A stretch of 64,000 nucleotides of DNA from an uncultured Bacteroides sp. (GCF_963678425.1 NZ_OY782855.1:1550001-1614000); one strand, 5' to 3'. Positions 33,209 to 44,337 are shown, counted from the stretch's first letter. The notes: generated by a model from the sequence alone, not told the origin. Program-made: numbers and translations.

Positions 33209-35857
33209 TTATTCCTTCACATAATATGTATTTCCGATAACCTGAACATCCTTCTGCACCACTTGTCTGGAAGCAATAGATTTAGCATCCGGTTGCTTGC
33301 CACCTACCGAAATCTGAACAGTACCAGCCTCAACCACAGCAAAGTTATCATTGTTGCGTGCCGACATCTGGATAGGCTTCAAAATAAACTCAACCTCTTT
33401 GGTTTCTCCGGCTTTCAGATGAACACGTTTGAATCCCTGAAGAGAACGAATGGCAGTCTTTAATTTGCTATATGGAAGAGACACATAAAGTTCGGCTACT
33501 TCATCACCATCATACTTTCCAGTGTTCTTTACTTCTGCAGTTACCTTGATTTCTTCTCCGGCATTTATTGAAGATGGTGCATTCTTGATTGCATATTCAA
33601 AAGTAGAGAAGCTTAAACCGTAACCAAACTGATAAAGAGGTTCACCTTTAAAATAACGATAAGTCTTGCCAGTCATATCATATTCAGTAAAAGCAGGAAT
33701 CTGGTCTATTGATTTGTAAAAAGTTAGCGGTAATCGTCCGGATGGATTATAATCTCCAAAGAGAACATCAGCAATGGCAGTTCCACCACCTTGCCCCGGG
33801 TACCAAGCCTCAACAATAGCTGGAATATTTTCATTTTCCCAGTTAAAGGCAAGTGCACTTCCGTTAAGCAATACCATTACTGTAGGTTTTCCCAGTTTCT
33901 GAATCTCACGAATAAGGCCGGTCTGTGTGTTTGGTAATTTGATATCCAGACGGTCACCACCCGAGAATCCTTCTACTTTTACAGGCATTTCCTCACCTTC
34001 GAGCAGCGGACTAAGTCCCATGCAAAGAACAACAACATCTGATTGTTTAGCCAACTCAATAGCTTCTTGTTTTAAATTTGGCTTTGGAGTATCCCACAAC
34101 AGACGCATAATAGAATATTCAGTATTGTTCTGAGTATATTCCAGACAAATATTATATGCTTTACCAGCTTCCAAAGTCATCAACTCATACAATTTACGGG
34201 GATGATGAATATCATTCCATTTAGTAATTAGCTTATCATTTATATATAGATTAAATCCTGAAAAGCCTTCACCACCAAGAGCATACTCACCGGTAACCGG
34301 AGGAACAAGCACCCCACTCCACTTAGCGGAGAAATGGTCATACTTCAGATCTTTAAACGGAGGTGTTGTTCGCCATACAAAATCTACATTCTTATCAATA
34401 CGTGAATGAACCAGTTTACCTTTCCAATCACTGTTATTGTAATAGTCAGCCTTTAAACCTTTTTGCTGCATAGCTGCATCGGTAAATAGATAATCTGTAG
34501 GAACAGCAGAGAAGTAAGGAAGTTTCTCTGCCAACGGGCAACCCTGTGCAAAGGTAACTTCAGCATTTGGTAGTTTTTCACGAAGCCCGGTAAGCGGAGT
34601 TTTAGGATTGGTTGGATAACCATTGTAATTTCCAAGTAATACTTCCAAGTCGTTAGCATTAGGTCCAATCACTGCAACCTTCTTCACATTCTTGCTCAAA
34701 GGAAGTATATTGTTTTCATTCTTCAGCAGAACAATAGATTTACGGGCAGCGTCAACAGCCAAAGCCTGATGTTCTTTGCTATCAACCACACTGAATGGAA
34801 TCTTAGAGTATTTCACCATCTCCTGAGGATCAAATTGTCCCAGTTTCATGCGGGCAAGGATTATTCGTTTTACGGAAACATCCAGTTCTTTTTCTGTTAC
34901 CAATCCCTTCTTAACAGCATCAGCTAAATGAATATAGGTGTCGCCACAGTTAAGGTCTGTTCCTGATTTTATTGCCATAGCAGCAGCTTCCTCGGGAGTA
35001 GCCACTATATGATGTCCGGTTTTCTCATAGAAATCGCGGATAGCCCAACAATCGGAAACAATATATCCTTTGAATCCCCATTGCTTACGAAGCATCTCTT
35101 CCAGAAATTTATTACCACAGCAAGGTGCACCACGGAAACTCTGATAAGCACACATCACGGAGTAAACTTTAGCCTCCTGCACTGTCTTCTTAAAATGCGG
35201 AGTATAAGTTTCTGCCATATCATAATCACTTGGCCATACATCAAAAGAGTGGCGAGTCGATTCCGGTCCGCTATGAACAGCGAAGTGTTTTGCTGTAGCA
35301 ATCAGTTTATAATATTTAGGATCATTGCCCTGCAAACCCTTGATAAAAGGAACAGCCAATTCACCTGTCAGATAAGGATCTTCACCATACGTTTCCATTC
35401 CTCTACCCCAACGTGGATCACGGAAAATATTGATATTTGGCGTCCAGTAAGTAAGTCCCTGATAGATTCCTCTTTTCCCACGGGAAGCATATTCGTGATG
35501 CTTTGCCCGAGCCTCATCCGAGATAGCATCAGCAATGGCGAACATTCCGTCACTGTCCCACATAGATGCCATACCAATAGCCTGTGGAAAAACAGTGGCT
35601 CTTCCCGAACGGGCAACTCCGTGAAGACATTCATTCCAAAAGTTGTGAGCAGGAATACCCAGTCGTGGTATCTCCGGTGAGTCGAATCTCACAATCTGAA
35701 CTTTCTCTGCCAGTGTCATTCTGGAAACTAAATCTTCCGTCCGCCGCTCAAAGCTCAGAGACGTATTCTTATACGGAGGTATCTTGGCACTCGATGTTCC
35801 AAGACCTATTAACCCACACGCCAGGAGAAGATATCTGCAGTACTTTTGTGCTTTCAT
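33209..35857 (-). CDS. Glycoside hydrolase family 3 (beta-xylosidase / beta-glucosidase) with PA14 insert
   Basis: An 882-residue secreted enzyme with a signal peptide. The N-terminal barrel contains WGRGMETYGEDPYL and KHFAVHSGPE, with the nucleophile Asp in GYIVSDCWAI. The second domain is interrupted by a PA14 module (residues about 450-600: GLKADYYNNSDWKG... and GEYALGGEGFSGF), followed by YPGQGGGTAIADVLFG and a C-terminal fibronectin-like domain. The context and the VSDCWA/HSFDVWP features favour beta-xylosidase acting on oligosaccharides freed of glucuronic acid. Confidence 0.92.
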   Translation of the reverse strand: MKAQKYCRYLLLACGLIGLGTSSAKIPPYKNTSLSFERRTEDLVSRMTLAEKVQIVRFDSPEIPRLGIPAHNFWNECLHGVARSGRATVFPQAIGMASMWDSDGMFAIADAISDEARAKHHEYASRGKRGIYQGLTYWTPNINIFRDPRWGRGMETYGEDPYLTGELAVPFIKGLQGNDPKYYKLIATAKHFAVHSGPESTRHSFDVWPSDYDMAETYTPHFKKTVQEAKVYSVMCAYQSFRGAPCCGNKFLEEMLRKQWGFKGYIVSDCWAIRDFYEKTGHHIVATPEEAAAMAIKSGTDLNCGDTYIHLADAVKKGLVTEKELDVSVKRIILARMKLGQFDPQEMVKYSKIPFSVVDSKEHQALAVDAARKSIVLLKNENNILPLSKNVKKVAVIGPNANDLEVLLGNYNGYPTNPKTPLTGLREKLPNAEVTFAQGCPLAEKLPYFSAVPTDYLFTDAAMQQKGLKADYYNNSDWKGKLVHSRIDKNVDFVWRTTPPFKDLKYDHFSAKWSGVLVPPVTGEYALGGEGFSGFNLYINDKLITKWNDIHHPRKLYELMTLEAGKAYNICLEYTQNNTEYSIMRLLWDTPKPNLKQEAIELAKQSDVVVLCMGLSPLLEGEEMPVKVEGFSGGDRLDIKLPNTQTGLIREIQKLGKPTVMVLLNGSALAFNWENENIPAIVEAWYPGQGGGTAIADVLFGDYNPSGRLPLTFYKSIDQIPAFTEYDMTGKTYRYFKGEPLYQFGYGLSFSTFEYAIKNAPSSINAGEEIKVTAEVKNTGKYDGDEVAELYVSLPYSKLKTAIRSLQGFKRVHLKAGETKEVEFILKPIQMSARNNDNFAVVEAGTVQISVGGKQPDAKSIASRQVVQKDVQVIGNTYYVKE

Positions 35858-35891
35858 TACTATTATATTATCTGTTAATCTTATTTTAATA

Positions 35892-37838
35892 CTATTTATT
35901 TGTTCTGAACGGAGAAGCAGAAAGTCCCTCTTTGTTTCTCAGATTTGCACCTTCTGGATTATCAGCCCAGGCGTATCTCACTGAAACCGGATTCTTTATA
36001 TCGTCATTCCATACAACTACCTTATCTCCGGCTATTCTAGCTTTTGCCCAGACAAACTTATTATCTGAACCAGCAATAGCAAATTCTTTAAGTTCTCCTT
36101 TAGCTGTTAACCCGCTTCCTATATTTGTAAAGGAAATAATCATCTGATTTCCTTTAATGACCATTGATTTATAGATAGGACCGGAACTAACCACATTCTT
36201 TTCTCCATAAGCTGTTTTCTGAGCAGCCAGAGATAATCTGTGGCCAACAGCTTTCTTATTTAGCGGATGAATATCGTTCCATTCACCTAAATCAATAGCA
36301 ACAACCACTGCCGTATTTGGTATCTTCAGTGCACTTAGCTGAGCTTCCCTCAACATAGCCCAGTTACTTTCTGACGGTTCTTTCTTTGCTTCCATAAAAT
36401 TGGGCAACTGCATACAGATAAAAGGCAGGTTTGGATTACCCCATTTATCTCTCAGATTGTTAATAAGAAAGGAAAGCATGAATTCATATTCACCGGAACG
36501 ACCAGTATTCGATTCTCCCTGATACCATACTGCCCCTTTGATTGCATAATCTGTTATCGGTGCTATCATGGCATTATAAAGTCCAAAAGGTTTATATTGA
36601 AAGGTAGTTGTTGATTTCATCGGTTCAATTTGAGCGCCGACTTTATATTTCCATTCACCTTTCAAATCTATTTCACTATTACCGGCAATCAGTTTATAAG
36701 GTTTGTCTTTAACAAAACCACCTTGACCACTATAGCTAATCACCCTGATAGTTATGTTATTGGCACCCTCTTTCAAAAGTCCCGCCGGAACTGTATATAT
36801 ACGTGGAGGATACTGGTATGAAATTGTTCCCACAAAAGTTCCGTTCACAAAGACTGAGTCGCAATCAACAACACATCCAAGTCTCAATGTAGCCTGTCTC
36901 CCAGCCATTGAAGCCGGCAGATCAATTGTTTTCCTGAGCCACACGGAAGTGTTCAGTCCTTTCATTCCATTGTCCGACCAGAAAGAAGGAAGATTAAGCG
37001 TTCCCCAGTCGGAAGTATCAAGATCATTTCCATACCATTTTGTGGAACCGGAAATTCCTTTATCAGCTTTATAGAGCGCTATATTCCATTCTTTAACCAT
37101 TTTGCCTTCGCTTGCCCGTATACTATCCATATATCCAGCTTTACGAAGCACTCTTGAACTCTCCTGATAAGCAGGATACTGGTTCAATCGTTCTTCTGGT
37201 AGCCAGGCTTCAATAGGTGAACCTCCAACAGCCGATCTGATGATACCAACCGGGAGACCGTATTTCTGATACAAATCCTTGGCAAAGAAATAAGCTACAG
37301 CAGAGAAACGAAGAACGTCCTTTGGGTTAACTGATTGCCACGTTCCGCCTGAAAGATCTTGTGTCGGAGCATTGAAGTCATATTTCAAAGGAACGGCAAA
37401 CTCTCTGATTTTGCTGTTGTTTGCGTTTTCAACTTCTGCTCTATAAAGATCGAGAACTCTGTTTATAGGAAGCTCCATATTCGATTGACCAGAACAAAGC
37501 CATACTTCACCTACCAAAATATCTTTTATCAGCTTATCATTTACTTTCATAGTATAAGGACCACCGGCCTTCTGAGCCGGAAGTTTCACTAACCACTTGC
37601 CGGAAGCATCCGCAGCAGTGCGATACACTTTATTAAGAAATAAAATTTCAACCTTTTCCTGCGGAGATGCCCATCCCCACAATTTTAGTTCAGTGTTTCT
37701 TTGCAAAACCATACCATCGGCAATGAGTCGTGGCAACCTCACCTCTGCATTGGCAAAGACGACTGGAAGAATCAGGAAAAATAATAGAGCTATTCCTTTC
37801 CTCAGACTGATTCTATGTGTTTGAGATAATATTTTCAT
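35892..37838 (-). CDS. SGNH-type carbohydrate esterase (sialate O-acetylesterase family)
   Basis: A 648-residue secreted protein with a signal peptide. The catalytic Ser is in VWLCSGQSNMELP and the partner Asp/His in GEWNDIHPLNK. An inserted jelly-roll domain resembling the sugar-binding domain of beta-galactosidases lies at residues about 255-395. The family removes O-acetyl groups. In a xylan locus, acetyl-xylan or acetyl-xylo-oligosaccharide is the likely target rather than sialic acid. It is 22 bp behind GH115 and 34 bp before GH3, so these form one operon. Confidence 0.88.
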   Translation of the reverse strand: MKILSQTHRISLRKGIALLFFLILPVVFANAEVRLPRLIADGMVLQRNTELKLWGWASPQEKVEILFLNKVYRTAADASGKWLVKLPAQKAGGPYTMKVNDKLIKDILVGEVWLCSGQSNMELPINRVLDLYRAEVENANNSKIREFAVPLKYDFNAPTQDLSGGTWQSVNPKDVLRFSAVAYFFAKDLYQKYGLPVGIIRSAVGGSPIEAWLPEERLNQYPAYQESSRVLRKAGYMDSIRASEGKMVKEWNIALYKADKGISGSTKWYGNDLDTSDWGTLNLPSFWSDNGMKGLNTSVWLRKTIDLPASMAGRQATLRLGCVVDCDSVFVNGTFVGTISYQYPPRIYTVPAGLLKEGANNITIRVISYSGQGGFVKDKPYKLIAGNSEIDLKGEWKYKVGAQIEPMKSTTTFQYKPFGLYNAMIAPITDYAIKGAVWYQGESNTGRSGEYEFMLSFLINNLRDKWGNPNLPFICMQLPNFMEAKKEPSESNWAMLREAQLSALKIPNTAVVVAIDLGEWNDIHPLNKKAVGHRLSLAAQKTAYGEKNVVSSGPIYKSMVIKGNQMIISFTNIGSGLTAKGELKEFAIAGSDNKFVWAKARIAGDKVVVWNDDIKNPVSVRYAWADNPEGANLRNKEGLSASPFRTNK

Positions 37839-37860
37839 TTGCTCATCAACTTTATAAATG

Positions 37861-40752
37861 CTACTTTACTTTGTTTAGGAACGGACTTTCCGGTGCTCCC
37901 AGATAACTAGGTTTCAAACCGCCCATATCAAGCAATATTTTTTGCAGAATAATACCTGGTTCAATTGCACGATACTTTATTGTATGAAGTCCGGCACTGG
38001 AAAAATGATGTTTGGTTATCGATTCAATGATACTGTTTGCCACCCAATGTTCTCTTTCCCGCTCAGTAAACTTCTGATTAAAGTTCACAATCTGTTCTTC
38101 TCCTCCGTCAATAGATACAGCATAGCGCAATCCTTTATTGCCATTGAAGTTGAGCGTTGGTGAAAGAAGAAGTTTCAGCGTTGCATCACCCGAAGATTGC
38201 AAATAAACATCATATTCAAGTGATACCCCATTTGCCGCATCTTCTTGAGGAGTAGCCGTAACCGGAGAAGTTGTAATGCCAGAAAGCGTTTTTCCTAGTC
38301 CGGGAATTATCTGCCAGGAAACTTTATCGTTATTATTTGCTGCGGAATAATGTTCAGCTTCAATGGATACACAACCGTTACTCTCCATAAAAGTCCTGTG
38401 TTTCAGGTTCTCTGGAGTTTGTAAAGAGTTAGCTTTCACCTTTATAGTTATTGATCTACCTTTCGTCTTCACTACGATTTTTCCCTCGTGCTTTCCGACT
38501 GATAATTTATTCCAATCAATGCTGATATTTATTCGCCTATCATTTTTATTTATTGGCCTATCATTTTTATTTATTCCTTTATAATCTGAAATTATTAACC
38601 AATTATTTGAAGCTTTCAAAGTATATTTAAAAGGAGTTTCACCGGCATTAAACAAGTCAATGTAGTACTGTTGTTTAGCAAAAGAATCAAATGCCGGCAA
38701 ACTGATTTCTGCTTTATTCAATGCAGCAACATTCTTGAAACCTTCTACCGCTATTCTCATATCAGCATCCTTGGGAGCAGTAACAAAAGAAACTTTCGGC
38801 ATCACATTCTTTTCCGGTTGCTGCCAGTATGTATACCCTATATGAGTCTGATCCATCATGTGATTCCATTTACCCCCGGCTATTTCTTTATTGTAATGTA
38901 TAGTCAGCAAGGAATCGCGTTCATAAAGTTGTTTCACTTTCATAGCCCAATCATTGGCAGAAATTCTGCCTTGAGCTGCATATAATTGATTAAGTGCTTG
39001 TGCGGCATACATTTCATTCAGGTTGGCACATGCCTGAATGGGGAACAACACTAACTGGTCGAATACATCACGAGTATCGGATGGCAAACGGTTATAAAGC
39101 TCTGTAGCCTCATTCTCCAGCTGTTTGTAATCTTTCACAACTCCGTCAAATTCACGGTAATTCACCGTACTGTATGTTCCTGCATTCAGTAATTCGGGAG
39201 TAACTCTTCTATTGTATTTAGTATATAGGTCAATCATTCGGGCAGCATCTTTGGCATAAGTATCGCCAAATTGCTGAGCGCACCATTTTTCTGTATGCTC
39301 AATCAGATTATTCGCACTGAATTGATCAGGATTCCATGCCATATCAAGGAAAAAGCTGATTGGATATTCCATAGGTTTAAGATCGCCCACATTTAAAATC
39401 CAAATCTTATCAACACCATAGCGATAGGTCAGGTTCATCTGCTCCCATATTCGTTGTATCTGGGAAACATTCAACCATTTATAATTACGTGGACCACCCA
39501 CATAATCAACATGATAATACATCCCATATCCACCTTTACGATAAGGTGCACCTAAATCTGGCAACTTGCGTACATTGCCCCAGTTATCATCACAAAGCAG
39601 CAACGTTACATCATCGGGCACACGCATTCCTTTATCATAATATTCCTGTACCTCTTTATAAAGAGCCCACATCTGAGGAGTTTCTTCCGCATTTCGTTTA
39701 GTAACTTCAGTAATAATCCGGCGCTGGTCTTTAACTATATTCTGTAACAACTCTATGTTAGCATTTTCAGTCATAGGTTCATCACCATCGCCTCGCATGC
39801 CAACAGTAATAACTGATTCCCAGTCCTTGCAACGCTCTATACCTGTCCGCCAGAAATCACGTAACACAGCTCCATTCTTCGTATAATCCCATGCACCGGT
39901 TCCTCTACGTTTCCAGTCCTGCTGGGCTAACCCCATTGGTTCGTGATGTGAAGTTCCCACCACAATGCCCATTTCATTGGCTAAAGGTCCGCTGACCGAA
40001 TCATCATCATAAAAAGCATTTCCCCACATGGCAGGCCACATATAGTTGCCTTTCAGACGAAGAACCAACTCAAAAACCTTTTCATAAAACTTGTGATTGA
40101 AACCTCCGAAAGTATCTTTGCTCCATCCACTAAGTGCAGGTGCTTCATCATTAAGGAAAATGCCCCGATACTTTACAACCGGCTCACCATCAGTATACTT
40201 TCCACGGATCACATAAATATCTTTTTGTTTTTTAACTGGCACATCCGCCCAATAATACCATGGAGAAACGCCTATCTGAGCCGAAAGCTCATATACGCCA
40301 TATATAGTACCACGCTTGTCACTACCGGCAATAACCAATGCTTCGTCTACCCCCTGAAAAGGGTGAGCTATTGTCTGGATAAGATATTTTTCATTCTTTC
40401 CGCTTAGTTCGGCAGCATCTATCTTGCCCGATTTTACCAGTTGATTGATAAAGGTATTCTTTCCCAAGGTACCTATTATCAACAGCTGCTTTTCTTTAGG
40501 AAGTTTATTCTTTGATAAGAAAGGAACAAAACCTGTTACATTATTTATATCATTCCGTAGATTATTAACTGCACGAAGTACACCGGGAAAGTCTGTGCTA
40601 TCCTCCACCATGCAGACTGGATTACCAGATGCAACTAAAGGGAATCTGTCATTGCCCCCGGTATTCAGAATAAACTTTTGAACAGAACTTCCAAAAGCAC
40701 TGAATGACAACATAGTGAATAATGAAAATACAATAATACTTTTTAATCTCAT
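37861..40752 (-). CDS. Alpha-(4-O-methyl)glucuronidase, glycoside hydrolase family 115
   Basis: A 963-residue secreted enzyme. The start at 40752 gives a proper signal peptide (MRLKSIIVFSLFTMLSF); a start at 40776 would overlap the upstream stop. Family hallmarks are YRGIFLNDEAPALSGWS, LRLKGNYMWPAMWGNAF, GTSHHEPM, MRGDGDEPM and LLCDDNWGN. GH115 removes methylglucuronic acid from internal as well as terminal xylose units, complementing GH67. The C-terminal part (from about residue 760) is a beta-rich accessory domain. There is a local tandem repeat in coding DNA at 38535-38580 (INKNDRxIN). Confidence 0.95.
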   Translation of the reverse strand: MRLKSIIVFSLFTMLSFSAFGSSVQKFILNTGGNDRFPLVASGNPVCMVEDSTDFPGVLRAVNNLRNDINNVTGFVPFLSKNKLPKEKQLLIIGTLGKNTFINQLVKSGKIDAAELSGKNEKYLIQTIAHPFQGVDEALVIAGSDKRGTIYGVYELSAQIGVSPWYYWADVPVKKQKDIYVIRGKYTDGEPVVKYRGIFLNDEAPALSGWSKDTFGGFNHKFYEKVFELVLRLKGNYMWPAMWGNAFYDDDSVSGPLANEMGIVVGTSHHEPMGLAQQDWKRRGTGAWDYTKNGAVLRDFWRTGIERCKDWESVITVGMRGDGDEPMTENANIELLQNIVKDQRRIITEVTKRNAEETPQMWALYKEVQEYYDKGMRVPDDVTLLLCDDNWGNVRKLPDLGAPYRKGGYGMYYHVDYVGGPRNYKWLNVSQIQRIWEQMNLTYRYGVDKIWILNVGDLKPMEYPISFFLDMAWNPDQFSANNLIEHTEKWCAQQFGDTYAKDAARMIDLYTKYNRRVTPELLNAGTYSTVNYREFDGVVKDYKQLENEATELYNRLPSDTRDVFDQLVLFPIQACANLNEMYAAQALNQLYAAQGRISANDWAMKVKQLYERDSLLTIHYNKEIAGGKWNHMMDQTHIGYTYWQQPEKNVMPKVSFVTAPKDADMRIAVEGFKNVAALNKAEISLPAFDSFAKQQYYIDLFNAGETPFKYTLKASNNWLIISDYKGINKNDRPINKNDRRINISIDWNKLSVGKHEGKIVVKTKGRSITIKVKANSLQTPENLKHRTFMESNGCVSIEAEHYSAANNNDKVSWQIIPGLGKTLSGITTSPVTATPQEDAANGVSLEYDVYLQSSGDATLKLLLSPTLNFNGNKGLRYAVSIDGGEEQIVNFNQKFTEREREHWVANSIIESITKHHFSSAGLHTIKYRAIEPGIILQKILLDMGGLKPSYLGAPESPFLNKVK

Positions 40753-40765
40753 AATAACTGCTATT

Positions 40766-42396
40766 TTAATATTCATACAGTTTCACATACTGGATGTCCC
40801 ACTCTCCTACCGGAATACGTAAATGTCTCCCCTGATGACTCTGATCTCCGTTTAATCTTCTAATTGGAATAATTTTACCATCTTCAATCTTTATCTTGTC
40901 TATGTAACCAATCCCAGCTTTTTTCTTATTATCAAGAGTTTCAAAACTAAGAACTACTCCGGTTCCAGCAACAATATATTCTGTAGGAGACAATTCAATA
41001 ATCAAAGCACCAACTTCAGGCCAAATGCTTCCGTCTTTGGCTTTCGGACTCCAACCCAGTGTATTGTCATGTTTGAATATGAACTTGTAATTATTTCGTT
41101 CAATTGTTCTTTCTCTGCTTTCATTATCAAAAAGAACTCCGTTTGTTTTACCTAATCCTTGTTTTTCTGCTAAAATAGGATAAAGCTGATGAAGAATAGA
41201 ATAGCTTTTGGTCAGCGGATAATTCTCAGGATCAGCAACATCTTCAATAGAGAATGGACTAAATCCCATAGCATCATGTTCTCCAAAGGCATAAAAAACT
41301 CTGGCTGCATTTGCTTCTTCAAGTCTGATTTCGGGAATAAACAAAGGATTTCCATTATTGTGGTATTGCTTGCACCAATTTGAAAATCCGGGATCATAAA
41401 TATCCGGAGCCTGTAAATCAATTGAAGGCGCTGCAAATCTCCATACATCCAGCAAATGAGCCAAAGGGCCAGCACTTGGATATGCACCGGGTTTTCTTCC
41501 TCTGGAGTTCAGAGCTGCATTCAGATACATAGGAATATTATATTTTTCTTTACCAGCCTTAGCTACTTGCTGAACATATTCAGCATAAACATAAGCCATA
41601 AATAATTCATCCGTATCAAGACCTTCACCAAAGATTTCACTCCATGATCCTTTAGTCTTAAATCCATTTGCTTCCCACTTCTTTAATAATGAAGGTTGAA
41701 GATTCTTTTTGTTTTTCTTCAGGTATTCTATAAACTTTCCAGGGACTTCCGAATTAAATCTCTGATCAGCCACTTTCCCATATTCACGGGCATCTTCAAT
41801 CATTCCTATTTCGTTTTCAACCTGTATCATGATTACAGTTTGGTCTTTTTATCATATTCTGCCAAATGATTCAGAAAATGAGAAAAAACACGTTTATCAA
41901 CATTCAGGTTAGATTCAGAAAAGGCACTCATCATTTCAAGTGGCTTACCTGATTTAGTAACTGCGCGGGGATATTTCTTTGAATTTTCCTTTATCCATAA
42001 AGGAGCATAGCAAGACATGGAATTCTTCCATGATCCAAACCATAGAAATATAATTTTCAGATTATTTTTGCGAGCCTGATCAATGGCTCCATCGATTATT
42101 GAATAATCATACTTGCCTTCTTCTTTTTCAATAAGCTCCCAGCAAGCAGGAACTAATACCGTATTGAGTCCCATCTTCTCAAGATTAGGGAAAATCCTAT
42201 TTATATCATCCAAAGAAGATGCCGATGAATTTCCCAACTCTCCTCCTAACATAAGGAATGGTTTGCCATTGACCACTAACTGAGTTGCAGCATTCTTTTT
42301 TACTAAATATGGATTTTCTGTATCATTACCTGATTTGGCTGATAAGGTTGCAATGAATAGAGACAATGCAACAAATACAATACGGGTGTATAACAT
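40766..42396 (-). pseudogene. GH35-like / DUF5597 beta-galactosidase, frameshifted
   Basis: Two consecutive frames (41833-42396 and 40766-41830) together encode one GH35-like protein of about 542 residues. The first part has a signal peptide and ends EYDKKTKL; the second begins MIQVENEIG, the acid/base motif. Adding one A to the five-A run (T run at 41846-41850) gives DKKDQTVIMIQVENEIG and restores the frame, so a single-base deletion is the likely cause. The nucleophile Glu is in LFIPEIRLEE. It lies between susD and GH115 in the xylan locus. Confidence 0.85.
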
Positions 42397-42416
42397 AAAA
42401 AGATTATTTTATTGAA

Positions 42417-42470
42417 AAACATGGTTGAATGGAGTTCAGACTCACGTAAGACCTCCAATCAACCATGTTT
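42417..42470 (-). terminator. Hairpin after susD (partial terminator or processing site)
   Basis: Arms 42417-42434 and 42453-42470 pair over 18 bp with one mismatch (ACATGGTTGA core) and on the minus strand are followed by a short T-rich tail. It lies between susD and the GH35-like gene and could lower expression of downstream enzymes relative to susCD. Confidence 0.65.
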
Positions 42471-42507
42471 ATTTAATTACACAAATTTACAACATTAAGC
42501 TCAATTA

Positions 42508-44319
42508 TTAATAGTTCGGATTTTGATAACTAGCTTTTTGTGCCGGGTCACTCAATAAGTCAATCTGGCTCTGAGGAATAGGACGAAGCATGTGATAACT
42601 CTGAATGTTGGTTTTTGCTCTAACATTATACAATTTTGCTCTTTCAAGCAATTTGTTTGTACGAACCAAATCAATCCATCTCCAACCCTCACCACACATT
42701 TCACGAGCACGCTCATCCAATATAAAATCAAGAGTAACATTGCTTTCTGTTATATCCATTGCAGCTTTACGTACAGCCATGTCACTATCAGTCAAGGTCG
42801 GACGATAAGCAGCACGTTCACGAACTACATTTATCAAGTCTTTAGCTTTTCCGTTGTGCAGGTACATAGCAGCTTCAGCAGCAATTAAATATGTTTCAGC
42901 TAAACGGGCCAGAATGAATGGACGATTTGAATCATAATTGATATTCAAACGTTTTGTATCATCATATTTCTTCAATTCCGGATATATGTACTGAACATCA
43001 CCATTCTTATATGTACCATCAGAGTTATAAAGCATACCCAAATAGTAGAGTGCATAAGGCTTGTATATTACACCGGTAGAAGCGACAGAATCTTCTGGTG
43101 CAGCTGTTTCTGTTTCGTTTAACGAAATCTTAATTGCTAATTCACCTGTTTTCACACTACGTCCCTTAACAGTAAAATTAACGCCAGCCTTCCAATCAGT
43201 ACGGAAGGAACCATCCCAACGGGCATCATTTACTTTATCATTGAATGCCTGTAGTACTAGCCATTTTGTTGGCATAATCATACGCCATGGACGTTGATAT
43301 TCCAAACAACGAGGAACCACTGCTATTGAAGAAGATCCCTTCAGAATCTTTACATTCTCATAACCTGCCGTAAAGTAGAAATTAGCACGATTACCTTTGT
43401 TAGAAACGGCAAAACTACCATCATTAGACTCATCAAATGTGAGGTTTGGGCCAGATGTACTCCAAGTACGTTGCACATTGAAAAGAACTTCAGGATCATT
43501 TTCATGTCCTTCCAAATTAACATTTGCATAGTCTTTTGTCAAAGAGACACCATAAGTTGCTAAATTGTTTATCAGATTCATAGCTTCATCATAAGCATTC
43601 TGGTAGTCAGAAGACTTAGCTCCTTCCATTGTAGCTCTTGATAAATAAGTTTTAGCCAGAAAATGCATAGCAGCTGGTTTTGCCACATGCCCAACAGCGG
43701 CTGGTTTGTCTGGCAAATTGTTTTTTGCATATGTAAAGTCTTCAATAACAGCAGCAAAAATATCTGCTCTTGAATCTCTAACTGAAGTTGTTGAAGGAGT
43801 TGAATTAAACTTCAGTTTTCCTGAACCTAAATCAAGAGGAGCCGCACCAAAATACATTGTAAGAAGATAGTAATAATAACCTCTTAAGAAATGAGCTTCA
43901 CCTAACAAGGTTTTTCTATTAGCATCAGTAAGTCCTGTAGCTGTTTCACCATATTCTATTACACCATTACAGGTATTAATGTATTGCAGACAGTTTCCCC
44001 AATAACCACTCACAACACCATTTGAAGGAGAGTAATCTTTATCATAATTATCAAATGAGCCTAAACTTCCGTTCGTTGCATTTGTAGTTGTAAACTCATC
44101 AGTACCAGGAACTGTAAATACCATAGCACCATCAGGCCCATAAAGATATTTTAATCCTGAATATGCAGCAATAACGCCTGATTGAACACCTAGAGCAGTC
44201 TGAAAAAACTCTGGAGTAATCTTTGATTTTGGACTCTCTTCCAACATATCTGTACAGGATATACTTCCTAGACTGAGAGTTGCAGCTAATAATAAGCTGA
44301 TATATTTTTTATTCTTCAT
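42508..44319 (-). CDS. SusD family surface glycan-binding lipoprotein (xylan locus)
   Basis: A 603-residue RagB/SusD family lipoprotein. The signal ends in SLGSISC with the lipidated Cys22, followed by an acidic EE that supports surface export. TPR-type helices (GEAHFLRGYYYYLL, LAKTYLSRA) and the C-terminal RP.LTDSDMAVR...DERAREMCGEGWRW..DLVRT are family hallmarks. It caps the SusC channel and binds glycan at the cell surface. It is 18 bp downstream of susC. Confidence 0.95.
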   Translation of the reverse strand: MKNKKYISLLLAATLSLGSISCTDMLEESPKSKITPEFFQTALGVQSGVIAAYSGLKYLYGPDGAMVFTVPGTDEFTTTNATNGSLGSFDNYDKDYSPSNGVVSGYWGNCLQYINTCNGVIEYGETATGLTDANRKTLLGEAHFLRGYYYYLLTMYFGAAPLDLGSGKLKFNSTPSTTSVRDSRADIFAAVIEDFTYAKNNLPDKPAAVGHVAKPAAMHFLAKTYLSRATMEGAKSSDYQNAYDEAMNLINNLATYGVSLTKDYANVNLEGHENDPEVLFNVQRTWSTSGPNLTFDESNDGSFAVSNKGNRANFYFTAGYENVKILKGSSSIAVVPRCLEYQRPWRMIMPTKWLVLQAFNDKVNDARWDGSFRTDWKAGVNFTVKGRSVKTGELAIKISLNETETAAPEDSVASTGVIYKPYALYYLGMLYNSDGTYKNGDVQYIYPELKKYDDTKRLNINYDSNRPFILARLAETYLIAAEAAMYLHNGKAKDLINVVRERAAYRPTLTDSDMAVRKAAMDITESNVTLDFILDERAREMCGEGWRWIDLVRTNKLLERAKLYNVRAKTNIQSYHMLRPIPQSQIDLLSDPAQKASYQNPNY

Positions 44320-44337
44320 AATTGCCTCGATATAAAA

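Noticed and set aside
39489..39701. Plus-strand His-rich open frame inside GH115
   Set aside because: It is the antisense shadow of a conserved enzyme; the His content reflects complementary codons.
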